Assembly: GCA_950295325.1 (NCBI GenBank)
Contig: OX485808.1
Span: 9,178,501 to 9,242,500, forward strand
DNA length: 64,000 bases
Origin: Polytrichum commune
Lineage: Eukaryota > Streptophyta > Polytrichopsida > Polytrichales > Polytrichaceae
Direction: 5' to 3'
A program made the translations under genes and the position numbers. Positions 1-13,100 of this stretch are shown here, in pieces (position 1 is the first letter of the stretch; the number at the start of each line of letters is the position of its first letter). A model generated the notes under the pieces. It was given only the letters and a program-made list of their open reading frames with translations. It did not search any database and had not been told where the DNA came from.

Positions 1-1028
1 ATGCACTTTTTAATTAATCATTTTTAACTAAAAAGAATGTAGACTACAAAAAATTGCAATGACATGGGCAATATAATTAATAGGGTGCAAAAGTATAGGC
101 CATTCTAGAGAATTAAGTAATCATAGGGAGCTTTTAATTCATGCCTTAGAGGTAAATAGCCCTTCGCCACATGTGGTGCACAAAAATTCTATAGAGTGAC
201 CTACCCGATTGAAAAACCTATCGATTTGAATAATGTCCATCTTCATCACTCAACTTATTGTTGTCATGTCTTCAAAATTATGTTGGAATATACGGGACAC
301 CATTGACAAGAACATGCAAAATATCAACCAAAAAATACATAATGTAGATTTAGTTGAGAAAATGCAAAGTTTGAATACATCATTTCCACAAATCCATCTT
401 CTAAAGCATTCAGATGGTTATAGAAATATGTCAAAATACTCTCTAAATAATTACACAATATTGTCACGGTTTGCCAGTGACAATCACATCACCCTTTGGT
501 ATTTATTTAAATGTTTTTTAGATACAACAAACTCATTTTGAACTCACAGTATAATTTATTTTTTAAAAGTTTGCATTATTTTTTTAAGCGAGTTATGATC
601 AAATTCAAATCTGTATGTACTTTTGTGGAATTGTTTTTGCAACCAATGACTTTTGTTGCACTTATATGAGTAAGGGTTTATCCGTTCAATTTTATTTTGT
701 TGTTAGCACCATTCCTTTTTGGGTTATATTTGCTACTCTATTAGAACTAAACCCTACACACTTGTCAATGTTACTTTCCATTTTGTTTCTAATTGTTGAT
801 ATTGTTTCAAAAATCAAATGCATACATCATTCTTTTCATCTTCAATGTGTAAAAAAACTAAAAAGACTTACAAAACAACACCATCACAATAATGCAAATA
901 TAACTAGATGACTCGTTGTTGGTGTATCACCCATTGGTTGACACCATTATACTTGAAGTTTTATATAAAGTTGTCATTGCCATGTTGTTTGCTAACATTG
1001 GTGGCTCAATAACACATTGAGGTAAATG

Positions 1029-1065
<37 letters not shown>

Positions 1066-2922
1066 GGTCTTATTTGAAGACTTCTATTTGAGTGGTATGT
1101 GGTTAGTCACATACCTAAGGGGGGGGGGTTTACATGAACAACTCATTTTAAACACATAGTTTTATTGTTGTATGTATTTAGATCCACACCTAACCACCTA
1201 CCTCTCAAATATAGGTAGCGAGCTTATTGTTACGTCATAATAGAACACACAATGGTTCATTTGTGTGCGAACTGCACAATGTATCCTAGGCAACATTATG
1301 CAAGGTGGATGGGTCTTAAATGGTTGCTTATTCCTATTAGCCACTTCTCCTAGGACATGAAACACGCGATTAACACATATGGTCAGCAAATCCAAACTGA
1401 GGCCGCAACCACTATCCTTATAGGTTTCGAAGCTCATGTGAATATCTAATCATTACGAAAGTGGATATTATTGTGCTTAGTAACATTATTGAAGTCACAT
1501 TTAGCCACATACTACTCAAATATAGGTGTCCAATTAACCCTTAACTTCCCAAGCCCATGAAAGGTTTTTTTTTAGTGCATTTCGCTCAATGTTGGTTGTG
1601 GAATTTTCATGGGCAAGTTTTGAGGTCAGAATGAAAATTTTGTGTAGGATCTTGAAGCATGGGATATGAGCTATAACAAGGGAATAAAATGGGCATGAAT
1701 AACCCGTGGGGATTTAGAAGTATAACGATTGAAGGAAGTGATGCACAAGAAAAGGCCATGTTTTATCCTATGAAAAAGACCCTTGACCAATCAAATTCAT
1801 CTACAACATAAAGTGGAAGGCTTATGTGATCCACTAGATGGTTACGGCTCAATAGTTGAGCATCTCCACAAATTCTCATGCAAAAAGGTGCAAATCACAA
1901 TGGGCTAGCCAACTTGCATTTGGAGTATGTAAATTGTCCCATATTCCTAACCACATAAATGGAAAGGATTTCTAAAATTTTGAGAAGGTCCAAATGTTAA
2001 ACTGGATGGTCAATGTGAGCATAAAGGCCATTTCTATCTATCTATCTATCTCATTTTTTTATGTTCATGCAAAGTGTTCATAATAGTGGCATACTACTTA
2101 TTGGAGTCAAAACCTCCACATGAGCTCCCAACACCCAAATAAAAAGCATGACTCCTTCCCACTTTGACATACTTTTACACATTTTAATCAACTACAAATT
2201 GCATGCCCCCTATGTCCATGAGTATATATCCATTTTGGCTTGATGTTCATAGATACTTTGATTGTGGATGAATGACTTAGGTGAAGTTGGGGCATCCCAT
2301 GGTTATTTTCTCAGGGCCCACATGAACAAACACACATTGTTGAATAATGTAATCTACCCTCCAAATATCAATATATGATCAATATTACAATTTTGATACC
2401 CACGAGTAGGTTCTTAATACTATTGTTGATGTTGATTATTGATACCATGCATTCACCATAGGGTAGATGTGCCAACAACTAACATAGAAATAATCTAGAC
2501 ACATGTATTTTAGTGGCATATATGCTCAAGTGGGGATCTAAACAAGGACATTAAAAACCCCATTTAGCACATATTGGACTACTTGCTCAAAATACGCTAA
2601 CCATTATAGGCTCGATAGTAAGCATGATCGGGGGACCTACATGACCAGTTAACGAGCATATGCATCTTCATTGTTCTAAAGAATAAGATATTCATACGAA
2701 CCGTGAAAACCGTGACGCAAACGACTATGGGCACGATTTGAATTTGCTAATCATCACACACTGATTGCGTGCTTCGTATCCTACAAAACAAAACATCCCA
2801 ATACCACTTGTCTACCTTGTATATATAACTCCGACATTGGTATAGTGACACCACAGATAAGATAGCAACACCTTAAACCAATACAACCCCCCAGAACCAA
2901 CACCCTCAAAATCTTGCATGAT
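1..2922. other. Intergenic; diverged dispersed repeats
   Basis: No reading frame here shows protein-like composition. The sequence is AT-rich with short matches to repeats elsewhere in the window. A block around 2500-2680 resembles 5560-5740 and 56920-57090 (plus orientation), and 1165-1215 and 1500-1530 resemble 22500-22530 and 27330-27375 in the opposite orientation. The 10-base G run at 1119-1128 and a TCTA microsatellite near 2035-2052 are also present. Confidence 0.5.
1031..1060. repeat. (TA)15 microsatellite
   Basis: A pure TA dinucleotide run of 30 bases, seen directly. Confidence 0.95.
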
Positions 2923-3140
2923 AAGTACATGTTGATTGTGAGAATGTTCACCATGTGAACATCAAACCTCCCCCCTCAGCGTAACGGTGTTGGGTGACAA
3001 CACGGTTTTCACTTCAAAAGCATTTGTATTTAAGTACATGTTGATTATGAGAATGTTCACCATGTGAACATCAAACCTCCCCCCCCAGCGTAACGGTGTT
3101 GGGTGACAACACGGTTTTCACTTCAAAAGCATTTGTACTT
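2923..3140. repeat. 109-bp tandem duplication, two copies
   Basis: Two adjacent copies of a 109-bp unit (2923-3031 and 3032-3140) differ at only a few bases, so the duplication is recent compared with the surrounding decay. The unit contains the inverted motif GTTCACCATGTGAAC. Its start resembles the dispersed repeat also found near 25345 and 57405. Confidence 0.9.
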
Positions 3141-3471
3141 ATTATTACGATATTGGGGAAGGGAAAAAGGGAAGGGGAACTTGCAGTACACTTGGTCTCT
3201 TTTTCTCTACTTGGGAATAATTAAGGTTATTTGGTACATACATCTACCGCATGTATGCCAAACACCTTAACTTCCCAAGTGAAGGTGCTCCTCCTTTACG
3301 TGGCCCTTTAGAAGGTTGCTTGTAAATGCCATTGCACTCCCTTTTTATCACCCGGGAAAAGGGACTCGATCTTCTAGACGGGCAATTTAGCGTCCACGGC
3401 AGTCAACCCGGACGCACTTGACGCCCTCTTTTTGTTGGCAATGGACTAATAAAGAAGCCCACAAAAATGGA

Positions 3472-3819
3472 TAACATTACCCAACCCAATACTCTTAACT
3501 CCGGCGCGGAGTTCGATGCGGCTCCGGGGAGGTTCGGATGCCAGCTCCGGTGGGTTCGGGTGGGTTGGGGCAAAAATTGCCCCCTATTTTTTTGATTGGG
3601 TGGGGCCTTACTTGATCTCATAAGGGGCCTCCTAGGGTAATTTGGGGCCATAGAACCCAAATTTAGCAAAAAAAAACCAAAAAAAGTCATCAAGGGGCCA
3701 AAACGGGGAGGGCCAGAAAAATGGACCCACCGGAGCTGGCATCCGAACCTCCCCGGAGCCGCATCGGAGCCGCATCGAACTCCGCGCCGGAGTTAAGAGT
3801 ATTGGGTTGGGTAATGTTA
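3472..3819. repeat. Long inverted repeat (foldback), ~84-bp arms
   Basis: The left arm (3472-3555) is matched by the reverse complement of the right arm (about 3725-3819). The pairing is essentially perfect except for an 11-base duplication (CGGAGCCGCAT) in the right arm. The arms are GC-rich in an AT-rich setting and flank a ~170-base spacer that includes a smaller palindrome (GGGGCAAAAATTGCCCC near 3577). The structure could be a foldback transposon or MITE, or a hairpin that feeds small RNAs. No clear target-site duplication is seen. Apparent ORFs across it are by-products of the arms. Confidence 0.88.
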
Positions 3820-3899
3820 GGGCACAAAAATGAGAGGGAAAGGCGTGATGGAAATGACACCTTGGGGGCGCCTTACGGGTGGTCAAAGCCCATTAAATA

Positions 3900-6400
3900 A
3901 CTTGCGAGTCAACAATCTTCATCCGACGGTGGGGATGCGCTTCGGGGGTGGAGATCGAGGGCCGAGATCGGTCCCCTGACACGAGATGGTTTGTGGGGTT
4001 GTCTTTTGGTAGACCTGGACACTCGACAATGGCCAAGGAAGTGACAGGATGCATGGACGGATGGATGGATGGGTGCATGGATGGATGATTAGTTAGTTGG
4101 ATGAAGGTACATATGGGTGGATGAAATCCATTGCGAACATTCCTCGTACTTGGAGACCTGCAGCCATGGATGGAGGGTCGACAAAAAGGAGCCGCTTTAG
4201 CCTTTTAGGTTGAGTGGCATGTCTTCACCGAACGCGAATCTTGGGTGCCCAACTTAATAATAACATTGTTTATCATAGTCTACGCCCCTCACATGTGAAG
4301 CTTTGGTATCATACAATAAATAAGGGGTTTGTGTCCCTTTAACTTACCTACACCGCCACGCAAGCAAATTGTTGGCACTATGGTGTGGTGGCCTCGGGTA
4401 GGGCATGCTTACAATTCAATCCCTCGCTCAAAATCAATACACTGGAGTGAAACCTTACATTTTGAGTACATATCAAAGTTGTGAATCCCCCCACATGTTG
4501 TCGTGTTGATTTCAGATTGTTTATAGACAAGTTTTTAAAAGTTTTACAGTTTTTGCATGCAAAATTCCGAGAAGGCATACTTTGGTGTTGCATCACTTCC
4601 ATCTTCATGTACTTCTCGGTGCCCCCTGTGTCTTGCCGTGAACCCGTCAAGCAAATATTTTAGGACTATGTGCAGGTGAAATAGGTTTGAATTGGGTCAT
4701 CCACACTATGTTTAACTGGGTTAGAAATGTTAGACCCTTGTATTTATTGGATACATTGTATCTCGAAGGACAACATTTGCAAGTATTTTGTCCAATGAAA
4801 GGATATCTGACATCTTTTCCGTGGCATCACCATGTGAACTATTTGAATTGAGTGGAATGATCGAGTGTTCAACCAAGAGCCCATTACCATAACTTTGTAA
4901 ACATGTTTCGAGTTTATATATGAGTTTGCAGCTATGACTAGATGAAACATCCTTAATTCATGCCAACACATCTCTCTCTCTAGCAATGGCAAGCCAACAA
5001 AGCCAAGTTTCTCATTTATCATGTACGGGAAGACAACTTGTGCTAAAGTGCTCTAACACATCAAGACATGCCTAGTAGTAGAGCATTATTTTCTTTGCAA
5101 ATTTAACGAAGCATGGGGTACTCGTGTGATTTTTGTGCATCAAACACATGGTTGTTTGGTGGAATTGGAAAATGAAGTGAGTGTAGGTTTCACACGGGCT
5201 TTGGCCCAATCTCTTCTCCATCCTCCCTTTTTTTTTGCTTTTTCTTGGTGGGTTTGGGAGGCAAGTTGTCCTCTTTTACATGACGATGTGGCGTGCTTGA
5301 GGTGCTCCACCTCTCTTCCAATTGATGTGTGTCTTCTTCTCCTTGGTTTTCAAATTGGGTACATTGTAGGTGATAAGCAGGTTCAAAACTTTGATGCCAA
5401 AGTGCTATTGTTTTGAGGTGACACATGAGAATTTGTAAAGGTTCCGACTAATAGAATTGAGACATGTAACAATTTGCTCAAATTTTGAGTAGATTCGCAA
5501 GGAATATGCTTTTCACCTATGGTAGGGAAGACGTGCTTAAATCCAACAGAGCAATAATATGAACACCTATATTTCAATGTATATGGTTAGGTGTGGACCT
5601 AAAAACGGACACCAATAAGACATGTGTTGGAAAGAGATTGGACCACTAGCTCATTATATTCATATGCTAATTTAGACTCTATAGTGAACATGATTTGGGG
5701 AACCTATATGACCACTTTATGAATACAAAAAACTTCGCCTTGACAATGAATAAAATATAACTACACGCACATTTTCGATTTGCTAAGATTTCATCTTGCA
5801 CTAATTGCATGTTTCATATCGTATGAGAAGTGGGTGCAGAGAGGAAAGTATCCGAATAGCACAAGTATACCTTAGTTGGCCTTTTGTCTCCAAAAAAACC
5901 AAATAAATAGACAAGAACCCCTGGGCTCTGAAATCTTCCCCCTCCCGACATTCCAGGCCTGTAGAACCGGTCAAGTGGACATTGAGCGCATCATTGGCTA
6001 CCATCTGGATAATGTTAACGCACCGCCTCAGATCTAGTACTGGTGTAGATGCTAGCTCCCCGGTGGGTCTCCACCACTTGGGGTCAGAGCCCAGTCAAAG
6101 GCAGATCAGATCTTTCTCGATGAACCTATGAGCATCTACGTAATTGTAGAATAGGAGAAAGTGGGAATGTCTGTTTCACGTACATGTGTGCAGATGAGAT
6201 CTAGGTGTTTGGGAAGATGTGTATTTCGGGAGGGTGTCTGTTGTTGCAGAGAAGGGTATGGCTATGGTGGCAGCGTCCGTGGAAGCAGGGAGTGGTGCCG
6301 TCCTGGCCGGCTAAGCTAAGCTATGGCACGCAAGGAAACGAGATTGCGGCCGCGCCTCACCGTTGCGTCACGAGCCCCGGTTCCATCGACACCGGTTTCA
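3900..6400. other. Intergenic region upstream of the ARABIDILLO gene
   Basis: A GGAT-type microsatellite lies near 4050-4090. A diverged copy of the dispersed repeat lies at about 5560-5740. Short ORFs here have no recognisable motif. From about 6000 the base composition becomes GC-richer, which may mark the start of the promoter or 5' UTR of the downstream gene. Confidence 0.45.
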
Positions 6401-6529
6401 CCTGACGCCGTGGACCACAGCGTTGGCAACTTCAAACCCTAGGAACGTTCCCAGCTGGGGTTTGCAAACACCAAAGCTGTTGGACGGATGACTTTCGATG
6501 CGGTAGGGATGTTTGCGGTGATGTCGGTC

Positions 6530-6870
6530 ACGGTGGCTGTCGGGAGAGAGAGTGGTATCATGTTGGAGTGAGAGGGTTTCGACCTCGTTACTCCGTGGTT
6601 GCGGCTGGTGAGGGTTTGAGCCGTAATTGGTGAGGGAATTGGATGACCTTTGAGGTCGTAGGATGTGTTGCGGGTGTGAGGATGTGTTGAGGATCATGGT
6701 GGCTGTCGAGAGATGGAGCTTTGACACCTTGGGGTGAGGGTTTCAAATCGTTTGCTCCAAGGTTGCGGCTGGTGAGGGTTGAGGCGTAATTGGTGAGGAA
6801 ATTGGAGGTTCTTTGAGGTTCAATCGTTGAGGTGTGTGGAGCATGTGAGGATGTGTTGACGATGTGGCTG
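6530..6870 (+). repeat. ~166-bp imperfect tandem duplication in the ARABIDILLO upstream region
   Basis: The block from about 6530 to 6695 is repeated at about 6696-6862 with substitutions and small indels. Shared landmarks include GGTGGCTGTCG at 6532 and 6698, and GGTTGCGGCTGGTGAGGGTT in both. A third remnant of GTGGCTGTGGATC lies near 6864. It ends about 300 bases before the first in-frame ATG of the gene, so it falls in the promoter or 5' UTR. Any regulatory role is inference. Confidence 0.75.
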
Positions 6871-7161
6871 TGGATCAGATCGTATGCGCGATGATGTTGT
6901 TTTGCTGCTGTGGTTGCACCGGCGGCAGCTTGGAGCTTGTAACGGAAGAAGCGTATTTATGGCGGATATGAAGGGGCACACAGGGTTTACTACGCTTGGT
7001 TGTGGTAGCATGTTGAATGTTTAGGATGTGGTGGAATTTCTGAAGCCCTGCGAGAGGCAGAATCGTGGAATTTTTCTAAGCAAGAGGTGGAGGGTAAGGT
7101 TAGTGAATTGGAAGCATTTTGGCAAAGAAATGTTGAGTCTTCCACGGCGAGGAGGAGAACA

Positions 7162-10100
7162 ATGAAACATGTCATTGGGGCTTCCGATGATAACATGTCA
7201 AACAAGCGGCGGCGCAATAATAATAATAACAATAATGTTGCAGCAGATGATCAGGATCGGCCAGTTATGGTGTACAAGAAAGCCAGGGTAGTAGTACCGG
7301 CGACGGCGGCGACGTCTGCGTCTGTTTTACCAGTTGCACAGACGTCGTCGTCATCATCATCATCATCGTCATCGTCATCAGCTGCTGAGACAATTGAAGG
7401 AGGAGGATTGCATCATAACACCATCGCAGATTGGACGAGTTTACCAGATGACACGGTTCTTGGGTTGTTCAATCTTTTGAACTACAGGGACAGGGCGAGT
7501 TTAGCTTCGGTTTGCAAGACATGGAGAGTTCTTGCACGGTCAACTTCGTTATGGACATCCTTAGATCTACGTGCACACAAGATGGACTCGGAGACTGTTT
7601 CAACTCTTTCATCTCGGTGTGCGCAGCTTCGAAAGCTCAGATTTCGAGGAGGAGCTGCTGCAAGTTCAATTGTGGGTTTACAAGCAAGGGAGCTTCAAGA
7701 TCTCAGTGGAGATTGTTGCAGCCATCTTTCAGATGCAGCTCTCTCCATGGTGGTTGCTTTACATGTGAATTTGGAGAGTTTACAGCTCGGTTCGGATTGC
7801 GAAAGGGTTACGAGTGAAGCATTGAAGGTGGTGGCAGTTTGTTGCCCTAAATTACGACGTCTACGTGTCTCCGGTGTGCGAGAAGTAGATAAAGATGCCA
7901 TCTTCACGTTGTTTAAGCATTGCAATGGTCTTACAGAGCTTGGGTTTCTCGACAGTAACACAATTGACGAAAAGGGTTTTTTGTCTGTGGCCACCAGTCT
8001 GAGGTTTCTTTCAGTTGCTGGGTGTAACTGCATTTTGTGGAACACGGCTGCACAAGTTTGGAGTAACTTGCCTAATCTGGTTGGATTGGACGTGTCAAGG
8101 ACGGAGATTACACCCAACGCTGTGACACAGCTGCTTGGAGCTCCAAGTCTACAGGTGGTGTGTGCTTTGAACTGTTCAGTTCTTGAAGAAGGAAGCTACA
8201 CGAAACCATCTTCTCTGAAAAACAAGGCAGTCTTGCTAGCCCGATTTACGGATCTTATTGAAGGATTGGAATCTTTACGTTGTGGTGGAAGGAATTCAAA
8301 GGGTTCGGGTTCAGCCTCAAATTCTGTCTGCAGCACGTCGGATTTCACAGTTTCTGCTGCTGGAAAGTCAATTATGAGTGGTGGTAACTCAAGGAACAAC
8401 TCCAATCAGGAAGTTGCAGAATGGACTGAGTGGATGCTCTCTCACACTCTTTTGAAGATTGCAGAGAGCAATACTACAGGTTTGGATAGTTTTTGGCTGA
8501 GGCAGGGGACATCTGTCATGCTTCGTCTTGTGCAAAGTGCACAGGAGGACGTGCAGGAAAGGGCTGCTACTGCATTAGCTACATTTGTGGTTGTTGATGA
8601 TGAGAATGCGACTGTGGATCCGGGGAGGGCAGAAGCTGTCATGAATGGAGGTGGCATAGCATTACTATTAGGTCTTGCGAAATCATGCCGTGAAGGGGTG
8701 CAGTCTGAAGCTGCCAAGGTATCTATCTGTTTACAATCTACACTTCTCAAGGATTTTAGTGTGCAAGTACATATTAGGTCTCCATGTGCATGGGTTTTTA
8801 TAGAAGGGAGGAAAATGAAGGCCAACCACACCCTGAAACACCAAGGCTTTGTTCTTGTGATGTTTTGTCAGCTATAACTTTGCCTTAATCTCTTGTCTAA
8901 GTTGAATGGGGACTGTTTTGTTGCCATTCATCTTCTCCTTTGCATCTGTATTTATTGATCTAATCATTTGTTTTGTCTTTCTTTCCTGTCCAGGCTATTG
9001 CAAACTTGTCTGTGAACACAGAAGTTGCAAAAGCAGTGGCAATGGAAGGTGGAATTAGTATTCTGGCTGCCCTGGCAAGGTCTCCAAATAAGTGGGTGGC
9101 TGAGGAGGCAGCAGGAGGTCTCTGGAACCTCTCAGTTGGCGAAGAGCACAAGGTGAAGATCTGTTTCTATTAGTTGGATTTCAGCCAAACAGGCAGTTAG
9201 CCTTGCATCACCAAGATTGTCCCTGTTTTGACACTGGGGTGGGGACTTAGAGTTGAGAATGTGACCCATGGGTACATGTTAGTTCTTTGGCACTCTTGAA
9301 GTAATTTGGTCACTCACAAGCTGGACTGTTTTCTGTGATTAGGGTGCCATAGCTGAAGCAGGTGCGATTGAAGCACTGGTGGAACTAGCATTTAAGTGGC
9401 CTGCTGGAGGAGAGGGTGTCTTGGTAAGCACTTGCATTACTTGATTAGGGTTTAAAATATAGTCTTGAATTTGAGTTAGAAGTTTGTGAGGCAGATCAAC
9501 AGATCATGTGTGGATTTTTCATGAAATTGTTGATTGTATCACTTTCGATGTCTCATTTTCATTCCACTTTTTCTTCTACGAACTTTTCATCTCTAGGCTG
9601 TACATTCATGTCTTGTGACCCTAACTTATCATTCTTCCTTCTCCTCTACTCTTGCATTTGGCAACAGGGTGGACAATCTTGAAATTATTCATTTCTTCAA
9701 TATATCTTCAGGGATGATTTAGTGAAATGACCTGATTGTCAGTGCTCTTTGTTGGCGCAATCCCTTTTCTTTGTAGTGTCAACAGAACCAGTGACATGGT
9801 ATTCATATAAGGGGTTCTTGAACATTAGAGTTATGTTGATTTCAGTGTTCTGAGTTGTTTCCCATTTTGCTTCTGCAAAATTGTTATTCCTCATCAAACA
9901 ACTGGTAGTGTACGTGTCAGAAATTGGCTGACATTGAATATTTTTGTACTGGATAGCAGGAAAGAGCAGCAGGCGCTCTGGCCAACTTGGCAGCTGATGA
10001 CAAATGCAGCATGGAGGTTGCCACAGCTGGTGGTGTACGTGCACTTGTCATGCTTGCACGCTTTTGCAACCATGAAGGTGTGCAAGAACAGGTGATGGCC

Positions 10101-13100
10101 TCATTCCAGCTATGTTGCTTATTTATTAAAATTATGAAATGCAATTTACAGTCAGAAATACAAGAGACACTAGGTGCTGAAGATAATTAAGGATGCTGAA
10201 ATGGACTGAATTTTATTTAGAGGTAATTAGGACCACTCTTCTACTCATCTGTGCTCACATAAGTTGGTTTTGAAAGGGAGTGACATTTTTCCCAGGATAG
10301 CCTACAATGCTCCTGCAGGAAAATGCATTCAGAGCAATCCTAGAGAGAAAGGGGAACTAGATTGATGGGTGTAAAAAATGGATATGTGATTATTTGTCTT
10401 GAATTGAGGAATTTGGATTGTAATGAGCTTGCTCTATCTTTAGGAGTCCAGCTATTGTCTAGAATACTAGAATAGGCATTGTCTATCTTAAAGGTTAGAA
10501 AGCATTATTCATTGAAATTGAGAAGGACCTCTGAGGACTTTGAGGAGCTCACCAGGGTCCACGCAATATAACATTTGATTTTCTGCGAGGGAATAAAATC
10601 AAAGTGAGTTTTTAGTGTCATAGTGTATGTGATTAGGTTTTGAAATATTGAAGCTTGCAAGTAATGATTAGTTTTTCTGAAGCAATCTATGTGTACTTAC
10701 CAGTGTGGTTTCTTCTTTGTTGCAAGAGGAAGTAGACTCGTGACATTGACCCCAGGCCATGAGAAGTTCTCCTCAATATGTGTTCTTCCAGATTCAAGAG
10801 TTGAGTAGACGTCAACAATCTGATTTTTTTTTTCCATCTTGTTTGGCAGGCTGCACGTGCTTTGGCAAATCTTGCAGCACATGGAGACAGCAATGGAAAC
10901 AATGCTGCTGTGGGGCGAGAAACAGGGGCATTGGAAGCTCTAGTGCAACTCACCTGCTCAACCCATGAAGGCGTTATGTATGACCCTTCTCCTTAGGACT
11001 CAACACCTAAATGATAAGAAATTATTGACTACTTCACATTGTCCCTGTGGTTCTTTTTTGACCTTGGTGATTTTGAATGATAGGTGAGGTGATGCATTAT
11101 GTGTGTGGAGGTGAAGGAGCTTGGTAAGTTTTTAACTGAATGCCCTTGGATGTAAATGCAGGCAAGAAGCTGCTGGGGCATTGTGGAATCTTTCTTTTGA
11201 TGATAGAAACCGAGAGGCCATTGCAGCAGCTGGTGGTGTTGAGGCATTGGTCAGTTTGCCTACTTATTGACTATTTCTTTCCCTTATCCATAGGAAAAAT
11301 CACCTAATATTGCTTAAAAGTCTATCTAGATTTATGATATCCCACTTTTTGGGAGTCTTTTGTACAAGTCTGTCAAATAAACCTATTTGCATTCTTGCAA
11401 ATTTGAATGTGCCAAGTGCAATTAGTTTGTAAATGTGCCAGAAACTTATGTGAGTTGTTACGATGATTTTCCTAGTGATATAATGAGCTTATAGGAGCAT
11501 GGTGGAAACTGCCCTGCAGTTGAGTTGTTCTGGGAGATGGGAGCTCTTGCATGGCCGAGCAGGCATTAAACTTTGAATCGCTTGGTTGTGCAGGTTGCTT
11601 TGGCTCGAAGTTGCACGAATGGCATTGGGACACAAGGTTTGCAAGAAAGGGCTGCCGGTGCACTATGGGGGCTGTCTGTCTCTGAAGCCAATAGGTGAGA
11701 CCACTAAACTTGGTTGTTAATATGAAGGGTCGAACAGTCAATTTTGAATGGAAAGTGCATTGTTCATGATAATTTCTTCTTGCATTTCTGAATTCTTTAT
11801 GGTGGAGATATATGAGATTTGCTTCTGTTCAGTGAAGATCGTGTTGCTCATGATCCTTTGATTGTCTATTGTTGTTCAGCATTGCTATTGGTCGTGAAGG
11901 TGGGGTTGGCCCCCTTATTATGTTGGCGCGATCCAACTTTGAGGTATGTTTTACAAAGGATTTGAAATGACTTGAAAGGACTATCTTCTAGTGTTTCTAG
12001 TCTATGTGTTCCCATGGTTTTGTCTTGTTAATGCAGAGGCTTGAGAAGCTGGTGCTTGTGTTCTGTAATCTTGCCCTGCTATATATTAAGGATGTCAAAT
12101 TATGTTCAGATCTGCAGTCATATTCTGCAAACCTGAAAGACATTATCGTTTATGTTGTATACGATTATCTTAGTCTTGTGCCATCCTGGCCCGTTGCATG
12201 ACCTGTGTCCCCCTGTGATCCCCCTTCTGTCTGGAACGGCTGGCAACGGTGGGGCGATGGCCTCACCATGTCCATTCATGTTTTTCATTCTATTTTTAAG
12301 TAACTGGAAGGTGAAACATGCGCAAGGATTTATATCTGCTGATTTCTTGTTCTGTTTACCTCTATGTAAACTCATGTTTTGTGTTTGGGTTACTATGATG
12401 ACAGGATGTTCATGAAACGGCTGCTGGAGCCCTATGGAACCTTGCTTTTAATCCTGGGAATGCATTGCGCATGGTGGAGGAGGAAGGGGTTCCTGCACTT
12501 GTACATTTGTGCTCATCGTCAAGATCCAAAATGGCAAGGTTCATGGCAGCACTGGCTCTTGCCTACATGTTTGATGGAAGGTGAGTTGCAGCTTCTGACC
12601 TTACCACTTGGGGGTTCTTCAGAGGTCCCTGATATAAAGTCCTGTCGCGCTCCTTATTACAATATCTAGCATCTAGAACTCAAATCAGATCAATCATTCT
12701 AGATTTGTTCACGAGAATGGTTGTTTTGATTTGTCAATTATTGTATGGTCATGCTGGGTCTACATGCTTGTTTACAGCCTTAGCATGAAAGGCCTCTTGA
12801 TGTGTGATGGAGACATTAATTGTAGTGTTTGTCTCTTCTGATGAATATCGTGGTATTTTCTGAAAGGGACAGAAGTGACTTGATAAATTCAACAATGTAT
12901 GTTGCAATTGTCACTCTCCTTATTAGTTTGGTAGAAACCAAAAGTTTTTTTGGCATTTTAGCTGGATGGCTTAATTGGAGGACACAGAATTGTTTCTAAT
13001 TTACTCGTACACAAGTGAGGGTGTTCTTTCGAACAGGCTTATTGCCAGATCCAGAAATACTTATGGGTTCAACAAGGCCATTTTAAACACAGTGAAATTT

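Noticed and set aside
3403-3886. Two overlapping minus ORFs of 84-96 residues
   Set aside because: They span the arms of the inverted repeat and share peptides only because of it.
7087-7161. Earlier start of the ARABIDILLO frame at GTG 7087
   Set aside because: A GTG start is not expected in a plant nuclear gene. The first in-frame ATG after the stop at 7006 is at 7162.
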